Positions 1 to 5,812 of a DNA stretch of 5,812 bases are shown here, piece after piece. Position numbers and translations under genes: made by a program. Where the stretch lies: the NCBI GenBank assembly GCA_005779525.1, contig SXIZ01000238.1, forward strand, positions 1 to 5,812, written 5' to 3'. This stretch comes from Methylococcaceae bacterium. GTDB taxonomy: Bacteria; Pseudomonadota; Gammaproteobacteria; Methylococcales; Methylomonadaceae. A model generated the notes under the pieces. It was not told the DNA's origin. It ran no database searches and saw only the letters and a program-made list of their open reading frames with translations. How positions within the stretch are numbered: position 1 is the first letter of the stretch; every line of letters starts with the position of its first letter.

Positions 1-351
1 GAGGCAGTCTGCTTTAAATTCATTGCACCTGACGGTTATGCAGGCCCAATAAGTTTAGTCATGGGCATAGCTAAAAACGGCGAAATTTTGTGTGTTAGAG
101 TGATCGCGCATGTTGAAACGCCAGGCTTAGGTGACAAAATTGAAGTCACTAAATCCAATTGGGTTTTAGCATTTAATGGCAAATCTTTAAATAACGTCAC
201 GCTCGAACAATGGTCGGTCAAAAAGGATGGCGGGGTATTCGATCAATTTGCAGGTGCCACCATCACCCCCAGAAAAGTGGTGCAAGCCATCCGCCGTGGT
301 TTAGAGTTTTTTCAAAAGCATCAAACGAGCTTGCTTAGTCAATCATTTTAG
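1..351 (+). CDS. rnfG: RnfG, C-terminal part of the FMN-binding subunit of the Rnf electron-transport complex (5' partial)
   Basis: The frame is open from base 1, and 116 residues plus the stop are present. The true start lies upstream, so the ATG at 61 is internal. RnfG is a membrane-anchored, periplasm-facing subunit that carries a covalent FMN on threonine, attached by the flavin transferase ApbE. Visible family marks are GYAGPI and the V-x-x-H-x-ETPGLGDKI segment (about residues 13-48), then DQFAGAT (residues 81-87), which fits the flavinylation motif Dxx(s/t)gAT. The FMN-accepting Thr is predicted to be encoded at 259-261. Alanine occupies the position usually held by Ser or Thr. The C-terminal PRKVVQAI helix is also typical. 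rnfE follows after 15 nt, so the genes should be co-transcribed. The identification is firm from motifs and gene order. Confidence 0.95.
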   Translation, partial: EAVCFKFIAPDGYAGPISLVMGIAKNGEILCVRVIAHVETPGLGDKIEVTKSNWVLAFNGKSLNNVTLEQWSVKKDGGVFDQFAGATITPRKVVQAIRRGLEFFQKHQTSLLSQSF

Positions 352-366
352 TACGGAGTCAACGCC

Positions 367-1080
367 ATGAACCTCAGCATATTGTTCTCTGAACCTTACC
401 GAAAAATTGCCAAAGATGGCTTGTGGGATAACAACGTTGTGCTAACGCAAAATCTAGCACTGTGTCCATTATTAGCGGTCACAGGCACGGCAACCAATGG
501 TTTAGGGATGGGCTTGGCGACCATGGTGGTCATGGTGGCATCCAATGCTGCCGTCTCTGCCAATCGACATTTGATTCCGGTAGAAATTCGTATCCCGATT
601 TTTGTGTTACTGATTGCAGCCTTAGTAACCTTAGTAGACATTTTTCTAAATGCCTGGATGCATGAATTACATAAAGTGCTCGGCTTATTCATCCCGCTGA
701 TCGTCACCAATTGCGTAATCTTAGGGCGCGCCGAAGCCTTTGCCTCCAAACAACCGCTACTCCCATCCATGTGGGATGGCTTGATGATGGGCCTAGGCTT
801 TACCTTAGCCATGGTGGCGCTAGGAGCTGCGCGTGAAATCAGTTCTGCTGGCACCCTCTTTGCCAATGCCTCGGTGTTATTAGGTGAAAGTTTTAAATTT
901 ATGGAACTGACCCTGATCCCTGAATACAAAGGTTTTTTACTGATGGCCTTACCTCCGGGGGGCTTCATTATGTTGGGCTTTATGGTCGCCCTTAAACGCC
1001 TGCTCGACTTACGTGCCGCTAAACGCACGCAGCCAGCGGCGGACTTAAGCTTAATCAGCACTCAAGGTTCAGGAGCTTAA
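367..1080 (+). CDS. rnfE: RnfE, integral membrane subunit of the Rnf complex (NqrD/RnfE family)
   Basis: This is a 237-residue, very hydrophobic protein with about six predicted membrane segments, the usual size for the family. RnfE pairs with RnfA in the inner membrane, and the two half-sites hold a buried iron-sulfur centre that passes electrons across the membrane. The expected cysteines are present: Cys33 in LALCPLLAVT and Cys116 in IVTNCVILGRAEAFA. They are 83 residues apart, the same spacing as the metal-ligand cysteines I recall for NqrD. Other family marks are GLGMGL, the NRHLIPVEIRIPIF loop, GAAREI and the LPPGGFIMLGF segment near the C-terminus. The start is supported by CGGAG at 354-358, 8 nt before the ATG. 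Its place between rnfG and rnfH confirms Rnf rather than Nqr. A long reverse-strand frame across this gene is a composition shadow. Confidence 0.97.
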   Translation: MNLSILFSEPYRKIAKDGLWDNNVVLTQNLALCPLLAVTGTATNGLGMGLATMVVMVASNAAVSANRHLIPVEIRIPIFVLLIAALVTLVDIFLNAWMHELHKVLGLFIPLIVTNCVILGRAEAFASKQPLLPSMWDGLMMGLGFTLAMVALGAAREISSAGTLFANASVLLGESFKFMELTLIPEYKGFLLMALPPGGFIMLGFMVALKRLLDLRAAKRTQPAADLSLISTQGSGA

Positions 1081-1082
1081 TT

Positions 1083-1352
1083 ATGAATGTCGGCGTGTGT
1101 TATGCAGAAGCGGAACGACAATTATGGCTACGCTTGGAAGTACCCGATGACAGTACGGTCCAGCAAGCAATTGAATTGTCAGGCGTACTGAAACAGTATC
1201 CGCATATTGATCTCACGGTACAGAAAGTCGGTATCTTCGGCAAGATGGCAAAATTAGACACCCCAGTCAAAGAAGGTGATCGAGTGGAAATTTACCGCAA
1301 AATCACCGCTGATCCGCAACAAGTGCAACGCCGTCGCGTGGATGTAGATTAA
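1083..1352 (+). CDS. rnfH: RnfH, small ubiquitin-fold protein of the RnfH/RatB family (UPF0125)
   Basis: This 89-residue soluble protein starts 2 nt after the rnfE stop. AGGAG at 1071-1075 lies inside the end of rnfE, so translational coupling is likely. The family mark is the pattern V-x-V-x-Y-A near the N-terminus (VGVCYAEAERQLWL), followed by an S-T-V-Q-Q-A-I helix, a VGIFGK turn and the C-terminal block DRVEIYRKITADPQQVQRRR. RnfH proteins adopt a beta-grasp (ubiquitin-like) fold. They are encoded at the end of many proteobacterial rnf/rsx operons, but their biochemical role is not settled; a role in assembly or stability of the complex is a guess. Size, motif and position all agree, so the assignment is secure even though the function is not. 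Confidence 0.95.
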   Translation: MNVGVCYAEAERQLWLRLEVPDDSTVQQAIELSGVLKQYPHIDLTVQKVGIFGKMAKLDTPVKEGDRVEIYRKITADPQQVQRRRVDVD

Positions 1353-1403
1353 CCCCCTAATAATGCGACAGCTCAACCAGAATTTTTAATCAGGAGAAAC
1401 TCC

Positions 1404-1973
1404 ATGTTACTTGAAACCTATGATAAACAAGGCCTTACTTTCATCACGTCGGTACTCGGAGCGACGAGCACCGCTGGTGTAACCGCTTATCGCGGCGATT
1501 TAGTATTGATTCAAGGCTCTTTTCGTGAAGGCTCGACCACCGACCGGAAGCCGCCAGAATTATTACTGTATCAAACAGCGATCTTAGCGGATGCCGAAAA
1601 AATTATCTTTATTAACGGCTTGTTCCGTGAATTACAACATATTCCACAATTTATCGAAAAGTATAAAGCTGCGCTGACGCCAGATACCCTCACCTTATTT
1701 TTTGTCGAAAACATTCCTGAAAATATGTTGATCGAATTGGAAGGCGTAACCTTTAAATGTCTACCCTACAAAGAAGGCATGGTATGGAACGAAACGCTAG
1801 AATTACTGTACATCGAAAAAGCGGATTTGAAAGGTCAATCGGCAGAAGACAAAGTCGTTACCATGTACGAAGCAGCCAAAAGCTTTAGCACCAAAACCTC
1901 GCCGATTGCCTTTGAAGAGGCGGTCGGTAAAACCTTTATCGTTAAAAAAGACGCCGCCGTCGGCCCGGTGTAA
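1404..1973 (+). CDS. Unrecognised 189-residue protein in the rnf-nafY operon
   Basis: I do not recognise a named family. The start has a strong ribosome site (AGGAG at 1392-1396, 7 nt spacer) and lies 51 nt after rnfH; the rhodanese gene follows 19 nt after the stop. No signal peptide, membrane segment or metal-binding cysteine cluster is visible, and the only cysteine is Cys118 in TFKCLPY. Residues 30-130 alternate hydrophobic strands and amphipathic helices (DLVLIQGSF, KIIFINGLF, TLTLFFVENIP, then EGVTFKCLPY), which suggests a cytoplasmic alpha/beta fold. The last ~50 residues look like a helical tail followed by a short strand (KTFIVKK). Codon use resembles its neighbours, so it is not an obvious recent insertion. 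Its place between Rnf genes and nafY suggests a role linked to nitrogen fixation or electron supply to nitrogenase; this is inference from context only. Confidence 0.85.
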   Translation: MLLETYDKQGLTFITSVLGATSTAGVTAYRGDLVLIQGSFREGSTTDRKPPELLLYQTAILADAEKIIFINGLFRELQHIPQFIEKYKAALTPDTLTLFFVENIPENMLIELEGVTFKCLPYKEGMVWNETLELLYIEKADLKGQSAEDKVVTMYEAAKSFSTKTSPIAFEEAVGKTFIVKKDAAVGPV

Positions 1974-1992
1974 TTGACCCGAGGTAGCCAAC

Positions 1993-2301
1993 ATGAAGCC
2001 ATTTAAAACCGTGACCACGCCTGAAGCTGAGCAATTGATCGCCGAAAATAATCCCCTGATTTTGGATTGTCGCGATCTCAAAGATTATCGCCAAGGCCAT
2101 ATCGACAACGCCATGCATGTGCATGAACAACTGCGCGATAGCCTAATACAAAAAGGCGATAAGCAACGGCATTTACTCATTTATTGCTATTTTGGTCATG
2201 CCAGTGAACATCTGGCGGAAATGTTTGGCGACTTTGGTTTTAAACACGTCTACAGCTTAGCGGGTGGTTACGCCGACTGGCGCAATGCGCATTCCGGGTA
2301 A
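1993..2301 (+). CDS. Single-domain rhodanese-like sulfurtransferase (GlpE type)
   Basis: This 102-residue protein has one rhodanese domain and no leader or membrane segment, so it should be cytoplasmic. The start has GAGGT at 1981-1985 with a 7 nt spacer. Family marks in order are the LDCRD motif (residues 24-28), YRQGHIDNAMHV (residues 32-43, the CH2A region), and the active-site loop CYFGHAS with the predicted persulfide-forming Cys65. The motif LAGGYADWR (residues 89-97) follows near the C-terminus. The loop aligns with the CYHGNSS loop of E. coli GlpE, a thiosulfate:cyanide sulfurtransferase of similar length. Some nif regions carry a rhodanese gene (rhdN in Azotobacter), so a role in delivering sulfane sulfur for Fe-S or FeMo-cofactor assembly is plausible. 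The physiological donor and acceptor are not evident, so I give no symbol. Confidence 0.92.
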   Translation: MKPFKTVTTPEAEQLIAENNPLILDCRDLKDYRQGHIDNAMHVHEQLRDSLIQKGDKQRHLLIYCYFGHASEHLAEMFGDFGFKHVYSLAGGYADWRNAHSG

Positions 2302-2349
2302 AGTGCAGAACAGCAGAACGTCCGAGTTATTTAAATTTTCATTCCGTAA

Positions 2350-2386
2350 TCCCGTGCCGCGTTGACTTAGATGCAACGCCACGGGA
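2350..2386 (+). promoter_or_regulatory. Stem-loop in the rhodanese-nafY gap
   Basis: Within the 121-nt gap (2302-2422), 2350-2356 (tcccgtg) pairs with 2380-2386 (cacggga), and 2359-2364 (gcgttg) pairs with 2374-2379 (caacgc). The result is 13 base pairs with a 2-nt bulge and a 9-nt loop. No U-run follows on either strand, so it is not a standard intrinsic terminator. It could be an RNA processing or stabilising hairpin that sets nafY expression apart from the upstream genes, or a protein-binding inverted repeat. The structure is seen directly; the function is inferred. I see nothing else convincing in this gap. Confidence 0.5.
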
Positions 2387-2422
2387 CACTAAACATACAA
2401 GCGCTGACACACAGGTGACCTT

Positions 2423-3133
2423 ATGACGACTTCTTTATCACGCGAATTGGCTTTACGTATTGCCTTGGCTGCCCGTATCCTGCCCGGCGTTGACGTGCCC
2501 AGACTCATCGGTATTTTACATGACAAAGTCGGCTCTCCCTTAGACGACGAAAAGCTTAAAGCCATTACCGTCACCAATCTCAAAACGGGCATCGGCAGTC
2601 TGGATGGTGAAGAAGACGGTGAAGATATCGGCATCGGTCTGGAAAATATCAAACTGGCGGTACGCTATTTATGGGGGGAGGAAGAAGGCGACGAAGACAT
2701 CCCAGAAATCCAACCCTACAAAGACGGTGATATGCCAGAATCGATCCGAGTGGCAGTTGCTTCTAACAGTGGCGCCTTACTGAACGGACACTTTGGCTCT
2801 TGTATCCGCTTTCTGGTTTATCAACTGTCTCGTAACGAGTGCCGATTGATTGATATTCGTTCCACCTTAGAAGCCGACAGTGCCGAAGATCGTAATTTAT
2901 TCCGCGCGGAAATGATTAAAGATTGTCATGTGTTATTTATCCAATCTATCGGGGGACCTGCTGCGGCTAAAGTGATTCGCGCGGATATTTATCCGATCAA
3001 AATTCCGGATGTCATCAGTGCGGAAGAGCAACTCAAAGAGTTTCAAGCGGTATTTGATGCTGCACCACCGTGGATGGCAAAAGCCTTGGGTCGCAGCGCT
3101 GAAGAGCGTAAACGCTTTGCCTTGCATGAATAA
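2423..3133 (+). CDS. nafY: NafY-type nitrogenase accessory protein (FeMo-cofactor and apo-dinitrogenase binding, NifX/NifY family)
   Basis: This 236-residue protein has the two-domain layout of Azotobacter NafY (the gamma protein). Residues ~1-85 form a helical, SAM-like N-terminal domain (SRELALRIALAARILPGVD, then LENIKLAVRYLWG), which in NafY binds apo-dinitrogenase. An acidic linker (GEEEGDEDIPE, ~85-95) leads to the NifX/NifB-C-type core at ~107-215. The core begins IRVAVAS, has the NGHFGSC loop with His123, and continues with DCHVLFIQSIGGPAAAKVIRADIYPIKI. His123 matches by motif and position His121 of A. vinelandii NafY, reported to be needed for FeMo-co binding. The end PPWMAKALGRSAEERKRF is typical of NifY/NafY. 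AGGTGA at 2413-2418 precedes the ATG by 4 nt. Linkage to rnf favours NafY over its paralogue NifY, which is usually near nifHDK. Expression under nif control is expected but not shown here. Confidence 0.92.
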   Translation: MTTSLSRELALRIALAARILPGVDVPRLIGILHDKVGSPLDDEKLKAITVTNLKTGIGSLDGEEDGEDIGIGLENIKLAVRYLWGEEEGDEDIPEIQPYKDGDMPESIRVAVASNSGALLNGHFGSCIRFLVYQLSRNECRLIDIRSTLEADSAEDRNLFRAEMIKDCHVLFIQSIGGPAAAKVIRADIYPIKIPDVISAEEQLKEFQAVFDAAPPWMAKALGRSAEERKRFALHE

Positions 3134-3240
3134 CTTCGGGCTTACTTGCAAGCATTTGTAATTACGCAAAAGGTTGCATGCATCTGCTCGCGCAACTTAC
3201 GGCCTTAATTTTAAAGTCTTAAATAATTTATCCACGCACC

Positions 3241-3302
3241 TAACCCGGCAATTCTTGTGATCCTTCGATGCTGTCGGGTTACGCTTTGCTAACCCGACCT
3301 AC
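3241..3302. repeat. REP-like palindromic element with an extra third arm
   Basis: The core is a perfect 9-bp inverted repeat, gtcgggtta at 3273-3281 and taacccgac at 3290-3298, with an 8-nt loop and a trailing ctac. From memory, this TCGGGTTA-loop-TAACCCGA pattern recurs as a dispersed intergenic repeat in many proteobacterial genomes. A third arm, taacccggca at 3241-3250, can also pair with 3272-3281 (9 Watson-Crick pairs plus one G-U), giving mutually exclusive hairpins. The element lies between convergent genes. A weak alternative hairpin (aaccc 3291-3295 with gggtt 3307-3311, then T-rich DNA) might help end nafY transcription. I see no better intrinsic terminator for that operon. Confidence 0.65.
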
Positions 3303-3309
3303 ACGTGGG

Positions 3310-3331
3310 TTTTTAAATAATTATTTAAAAA
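3310..3331. repeat. 22-bp perfect AT-rich palindrome
   Basis: The 22 bases are a perfect palindrome, tttttaaat-aatt-atttaaaaa, made only of A and T. It sits between the REP-like element and the terminator of the minus-strand gene. It could be a binding site for an AT-rich-sequence protein, part of a bidirectional termination region, or chance in AT-rich intergenic DNA. The symmetry is seen directly; no function can be read from it. Confidence 0.45.
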
Positions 3332-3369
3332 ATGAACATGGGCGATCCCAGTTCCCGAGAAAACTGCAC

Positions 3370-3404
3370 AAAAAAAACCGCCTCAAGTACCCTTGAGACG
3401 GTTT
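3370..3404 (-). terminator. Intrinsic terminator of the minus-strand modular-protein gene
   Basis: Bases 3375-3387 (aaaccgcctcaag) pair with 3392-3404 (cttgagacggttt) with a single mismatch, leaving a 4-nt loop. Read on the minus strand, the stem is followed by a run of eight U (the A-run 3370-3377, partly inside the stem). It lies 25 nt past the stop codon of the minus-strand gene. On the plus strand there is no comparable U-run after the stem, so it should act mainly in the minus direction. Confidence 0.9.
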
Positions 3405-3429
3405 AGTTGCTAGAGCTAGCGCTTAAAAG

Positions 3430-5811
3430 CTACTCGGCATGGTCTAACACAAACAAACCATCTTGATATTTCAATTGCACCTTCCAGGTTTTACCTAAGG
3501 CAAACACCGTAGGCAAGCTGGCTAATAAGCTATCGGTACGATATTCAGCTGGATAAGCATGGATGGTTCCCGGTAGCGTAAATGCTTTTAGCAATTGAAA
3601 ACGGAAATTATCCATATTTTGCAATTCTGCATAATAAATATTACCTCCAGCAACAACATCACGCACCGTTAACACCCCCGTGGCACTATCATAGACTGCC
3701 ACCGCATCCTGCTCTTGCTGGATGGTGTTTTCTTCCACCACCAAACCTGCAGTATTGCTACAAGAAGCGACTGGCGACAGATAAAAATCTAGCGTTTGCT
3801 CACTGGTTTGATCAACTACCGAAGTTTGCGCGTAACTAAAAAAGCTCTGCGCTGCACTTTCGATATTATAGGTATTGGGATTTAACAATAAGCCAAACTC
3901 CCCGTTTTTAAAGCTAAAGGTACTTCCACTGACTTTACCACCCAACATCGCCGTGACCGTCGCTTGATTAATCCCACTTTGACCACAGGCATCCACCACC
4001 TTACCTTTGATTAAGCCTTGCTGCGGCGCATCTGTCAGAAACACGCGTAAACGATAGCTATAATCCTGACGGTCGCCTGCACGACTAAACGGCGGCGCAT
4101 TGGTGACTTGGATATGATAAAACCCAGTGTACGGTGCTTTACCAGCAAGACGAACCCCAACCGACGTATTGGTTTGCGTTACCCGCTCGCTCAATGGCTG
4201 GTAGTGATTATCATACAATTGCAACGCAGGATTAATCGCTTTACCCACACTATCGATAGGAATTTCTACCGTGTAATTCAAATCTTTTTGCGCATAAAAC
4301 ACATACCAATCCACATTCTCTGGGGTTAATAAATGAATCAGCGGTGCATCATTCACCAAAATAGGCGTGGCTTGCTCAGGGGTATCATTAGGTTCCGCAA
4401 AACTTCCTGAGGCCAACGCCAACACTGCTTCCACCGGAATATTTGCGGGTTTTGGTAACGCAGGTGCAGCCACCTCCACGGTTTGTGAATCTGAATACAC
4501 CTTCCCTTGACTATCGGTCGCTGTTAAGCTGATCACATACACCCCGGGGTCCGTCAAGGTCATACTGGTGGTCAATCCGCTTGCTACATACGCATTGGCT
4601 TTCGGCAAAATACGCGCTTTAGCCGCGGGCGCTTGCAACACCGCTTGCCAGACATACACCGCTTGCGGATCATCCAAATTTAAACTCGAAGCATCCAGCT
4701 GCACAGTCAGCGGCGACTGATTTTTACCACTGCTTGCGGTTGGCACATTTAAATGAAAATTACCACCCGGCTTAGGTTTTAAACTGACTTCTTGCGTGCT
4801 GGTCGTAGATAGACCCGCACGGTTGGTCACTGTCAAACTGATACTGTATTTTCCAGCTTGCGCAAAATTAAAACTCAACTGTGCTCCCGAACCTATCTGT
4901 CCATTGGACGCCGACCAACTATAACTGGCAATCCCACTGCCATTATCAGAAGATGCCGCGGCATCCACCACGACCGTCGCAGGGGCCGACGCCGCACTGC
5001 GGGTTAAACTAAATACTGCGACTGGCGGCGTAGGTATAGGTTGCTCAGGTTCCGGGGTACTGACGACGACTACAGGCTCGGATACGGCGATATTAAAATT
5101 AAAGACATTGATACCGTCGACACTGGTTTTCACACTCCCCGCCTGCGTGCCCACGCTGCTGGGCGTACATTGAAAACTACGCTGCGTCGCACTACCCGCT
5201 CCAATTTCGACATTGTTCGGCGTACAACCTGCCACAGTAAAGCCCATACCCGAGGTTAAATGCGACCCCGTGACAGTAAAGGTAGTCGCTTGATTGACCG
5301 TGGCCGTCGTTGGAGTAACACTGGTGACTACTGGTAATTCAAACACATTAATGGTTTTACTCGTGCTGGCAGTTTTACTGCTGGCATAGTTACGGATGGT
5401 GAGCGCCACATTAATATTCCCGGCAGTCGCAAAGGTAAAGCTCGGCGATACGCCGGTAGCGGTTTGCCCATCGGAAGTCACCCAGGAATATTCATCAATC
5501 GTACCCCGGGTATTAGTCGATCCCGAAGCATTTAGATTGACCACCAAGGGGTTATAGCCTTGGGTAGGTGTGGCGGTGAAGTTGGCGAAGAGGCCATTGC
5601 AGTTTTGGGTCTGCCACTGCGGGTCTTTTTGATTGAGAAAACTTATCAGCGTCGGGTCTGTAGTGGCTAAACAATTATTGTTTTCTAGTCTGATTTGGTT
5701 ATGCTTAAATAACTGCGTTAAGCTGGAGGGTATCGTGCCGCTAAGTTGGTTATAGTGGACCCCGAAATTCAGACAGTAATTTAAGATAGACTGTCGAAAT
5801 AAGGGGGACCA
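3430..5811 (-). CDS. Large modular surface or secreted protein: LRR - PKD - TIG-like - PKD - PKD - PPC - CarboxypepD_reg-like (5' partial)
   Basis: The frame is open from the window edge to the TAG at 3430-3432, giving 793 residues. The first in-frame start-like codon a gene caller may choose is a TTG at 5547-5545, but coding similarity continues upstream. Residues 1-46 are the end of plant-type leucine-rich repeats (NQLSGTIPSSL), followed by a cap with Cys47 and Cys71. PKD domains lie at ~75-158, ~264-344 and ~352-448, with YSW, YSW and YVW cores. A TIG/IPT-like module with two cysteines (Cys196, Cys215) lies at ~159-243, and a Pro-rich linker (PEPEQPIPTPP) at ~252-263. A PPC-like domain (EPNDTPEQA, VDWYVFYA) lies at ~470-594, and a carboxypeptidase-regulatory-like beta-sandwich (IKGKVVDACGQ) at ~601-680. 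The last ~110 residues are unrecognised. These modules point to an extracytoplasmic adhesion or polysaccharide-binding role; no catalytic domain is seen. The signal peptide would be outside the window. Confidence 0.88.
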   Translation of the reverse strand, partial: WSPLFRQSILNYCLNFGVHYNQLSGTIPSSLTQLFKHNQIRLENNNCLATTDPTLISFLNQKDPQWQTQNCNGLFANFTATPTQGYNPLVVNLNASGSTNTRGTIDEYSWVTSDGQTATGVSPSFTFATAGNINVALTIRNYASSKTASTSKTINVFELPVVTSVTPTTATVNQATTFTVTGSHLTSGMGFTVAGCTPNNVEIGAGSATQRSFQCTPSSVGTQAGSVKTSVDGINVFNFNIAVSEPVVVVSTPEPEQPIPTPPVAVFSLTRSAASAPATVVVDAAASSDNGSGIASYSWSASNGQIGSGAQLSFNFAQAGKYSISLTVTNRAGLSTTSTQEVSLKPKPGGNFHLNVPTASSGKNQSPLTVQLDASSLNLDDPQAVYVWQAVLQAPAAKARILPKANAYVASGLTTSMTLTDPGVYVISLTATDSQGKVYSDSQTVEVAAPALPKPANIPVEAVLALASGSFAEPNDTPEQATPILVNDAPLIHLLTPENVDWYVFYAQKDLNYTVEIPIDSVGKAINPALQLYDNHYQPLSERVTQTNTSVGVRLAGKAPYTGFYHIQVTNAPPFSRAGDRQDYSYRLRVFLTDAPQQGLIKGKVVDACGQSGINQATVTAMLGGKVSGSTFSFKNGEFGLLLNPNTYNIESAAQSFFSYAQTSVVDQTSEQTLDFYLSPVASCSNTAGLVVEENTIQQEQDAVAVYDSATGVLTVRDVVAGGNIYYAELQNMDNFRFQLLKAFTLPGTIHAYPAEYRTDSLLASLPTVFALGKTWKVQLKYQDGLFVLDHAE

Positions 5812-5812
5812 A

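Noticed and set aside
61..351. A complete 96-residue gene starting at the ATG at 61
   Set aside because: The same frame is open to base 1 and encodes conserved RnfG residues (GYAGPI) upstream of that ATG, so the ATG is internal to a truncated rnfG.
396..1061. Long reverse-strand open frame (221 residues) opposite rnfE
   Set aside because: It lies entirely antisense to the clearly conserved rnfE, is rich in Lys, Ser, Pro and Ile without domain-like pattern, and is best explained as a codon-bias shadow.
2362..2397. Possible sigma-70 promoter for nafY (ttgact with an A/T-rich stretch downstream)
   Set aside because: No acceptable -10 box lies 16-18 nt downstream, and the -35-like bases fall inside the hairpin.
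2302..2422. Nif-type sigma-54 promoter (TGGCAC-N5-TTGCA) before nafY
   Set aside because: Read on both strands; no GG-N10-GC match with the surrounding consensus was found.
3134..3240. Possible terminator hairpins just after nafY (cttgcaag, and gttgc paired with gcaac)
   Set aside because: Stems are only 4-5 bp and no U-run follows either of them.
3582..3839. Plus-strand open frames of 72-85 residues across the modular-protein gene (also 4108-4329 and 5041-5259)
   Set aside because: They are antisense to a continuous conserved coding frame, lack ribosome sites and show no domain-like sequence.
1..5812. CRISPR array, tRNA or rRNA genes, or insertion sequence
   Set aside because: No regularly spaced direct repeats, tRNA cloverleaf, rRNA-like stretch or transposase frame was seen.

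Overview
The window looks like chromosomal DNA of a diazotrophic gammaproteobacterium with moderate GC. Two things point there: the tail of an Rnf electron-transport operon ordered G-E-H, and a NafY-type FeMo-cofactor carrier downstream on the same strand. This Rnf-nafY pairing is known from Azotobacter-type nif regions. A large surface protein with LRR and PKD domains and a REP-like palindrome would fit a methanotroph or a sulfur bacterium, but the genus cannot be fixed from this sequence.

Positions 1-3133 (plus strand) form an apparent operon. It contains the 3' end of rnfG, then rnfE, rnfH, an unrecognised 189-residue protein, a single-domain GlpE-like rhodanese and nafY. The first three genes are 2-15 nt apart. 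The unknown gene follows after 51 nt, the rhodanese after 19 nt, and nafY after 121 nt that include a 13-bp hairpin. Each start from rnfE onward has a good Shine-Dalgarno sequence. Functionally, Rnf would use ion-motive force to drive low-potential electrons toward ferredoxin or flavodoxin for nitrogenase. NafY would hold FeMo-co or apo-dinitrogenase, and the rhodanese could handle sulfane sulfur, possibly for Fe-S or FeMo-co assembly. The unknown protein sits among these genes and is the best candidate for an uncharacterised nitrogenase-associated factor. No nif-type sigma-54 promoter was recognised by eye, so the operon promoter is probably upstream of the window.

Positions 3134-3429 are a convergent intergenic region. 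It holds a REP-like palindrome with an extra third arm, a 22-bp perfect AT-rich palindrome, and an intrinsic terminator for the minus-strand gene.

Positions 3430-5811 (minus strand) encode the C-terminal 793 residues of a large modular, probably extracytoplasmic protein. The order is plant-type leucine-rich repeat end, PKD, TIG-like module, PKD, PKD, PPC-like domain, carboxypeptidase-regulatory-like domain and a unique C-terminus. The reading frame stays open to the window edge, so its real start lies outside.
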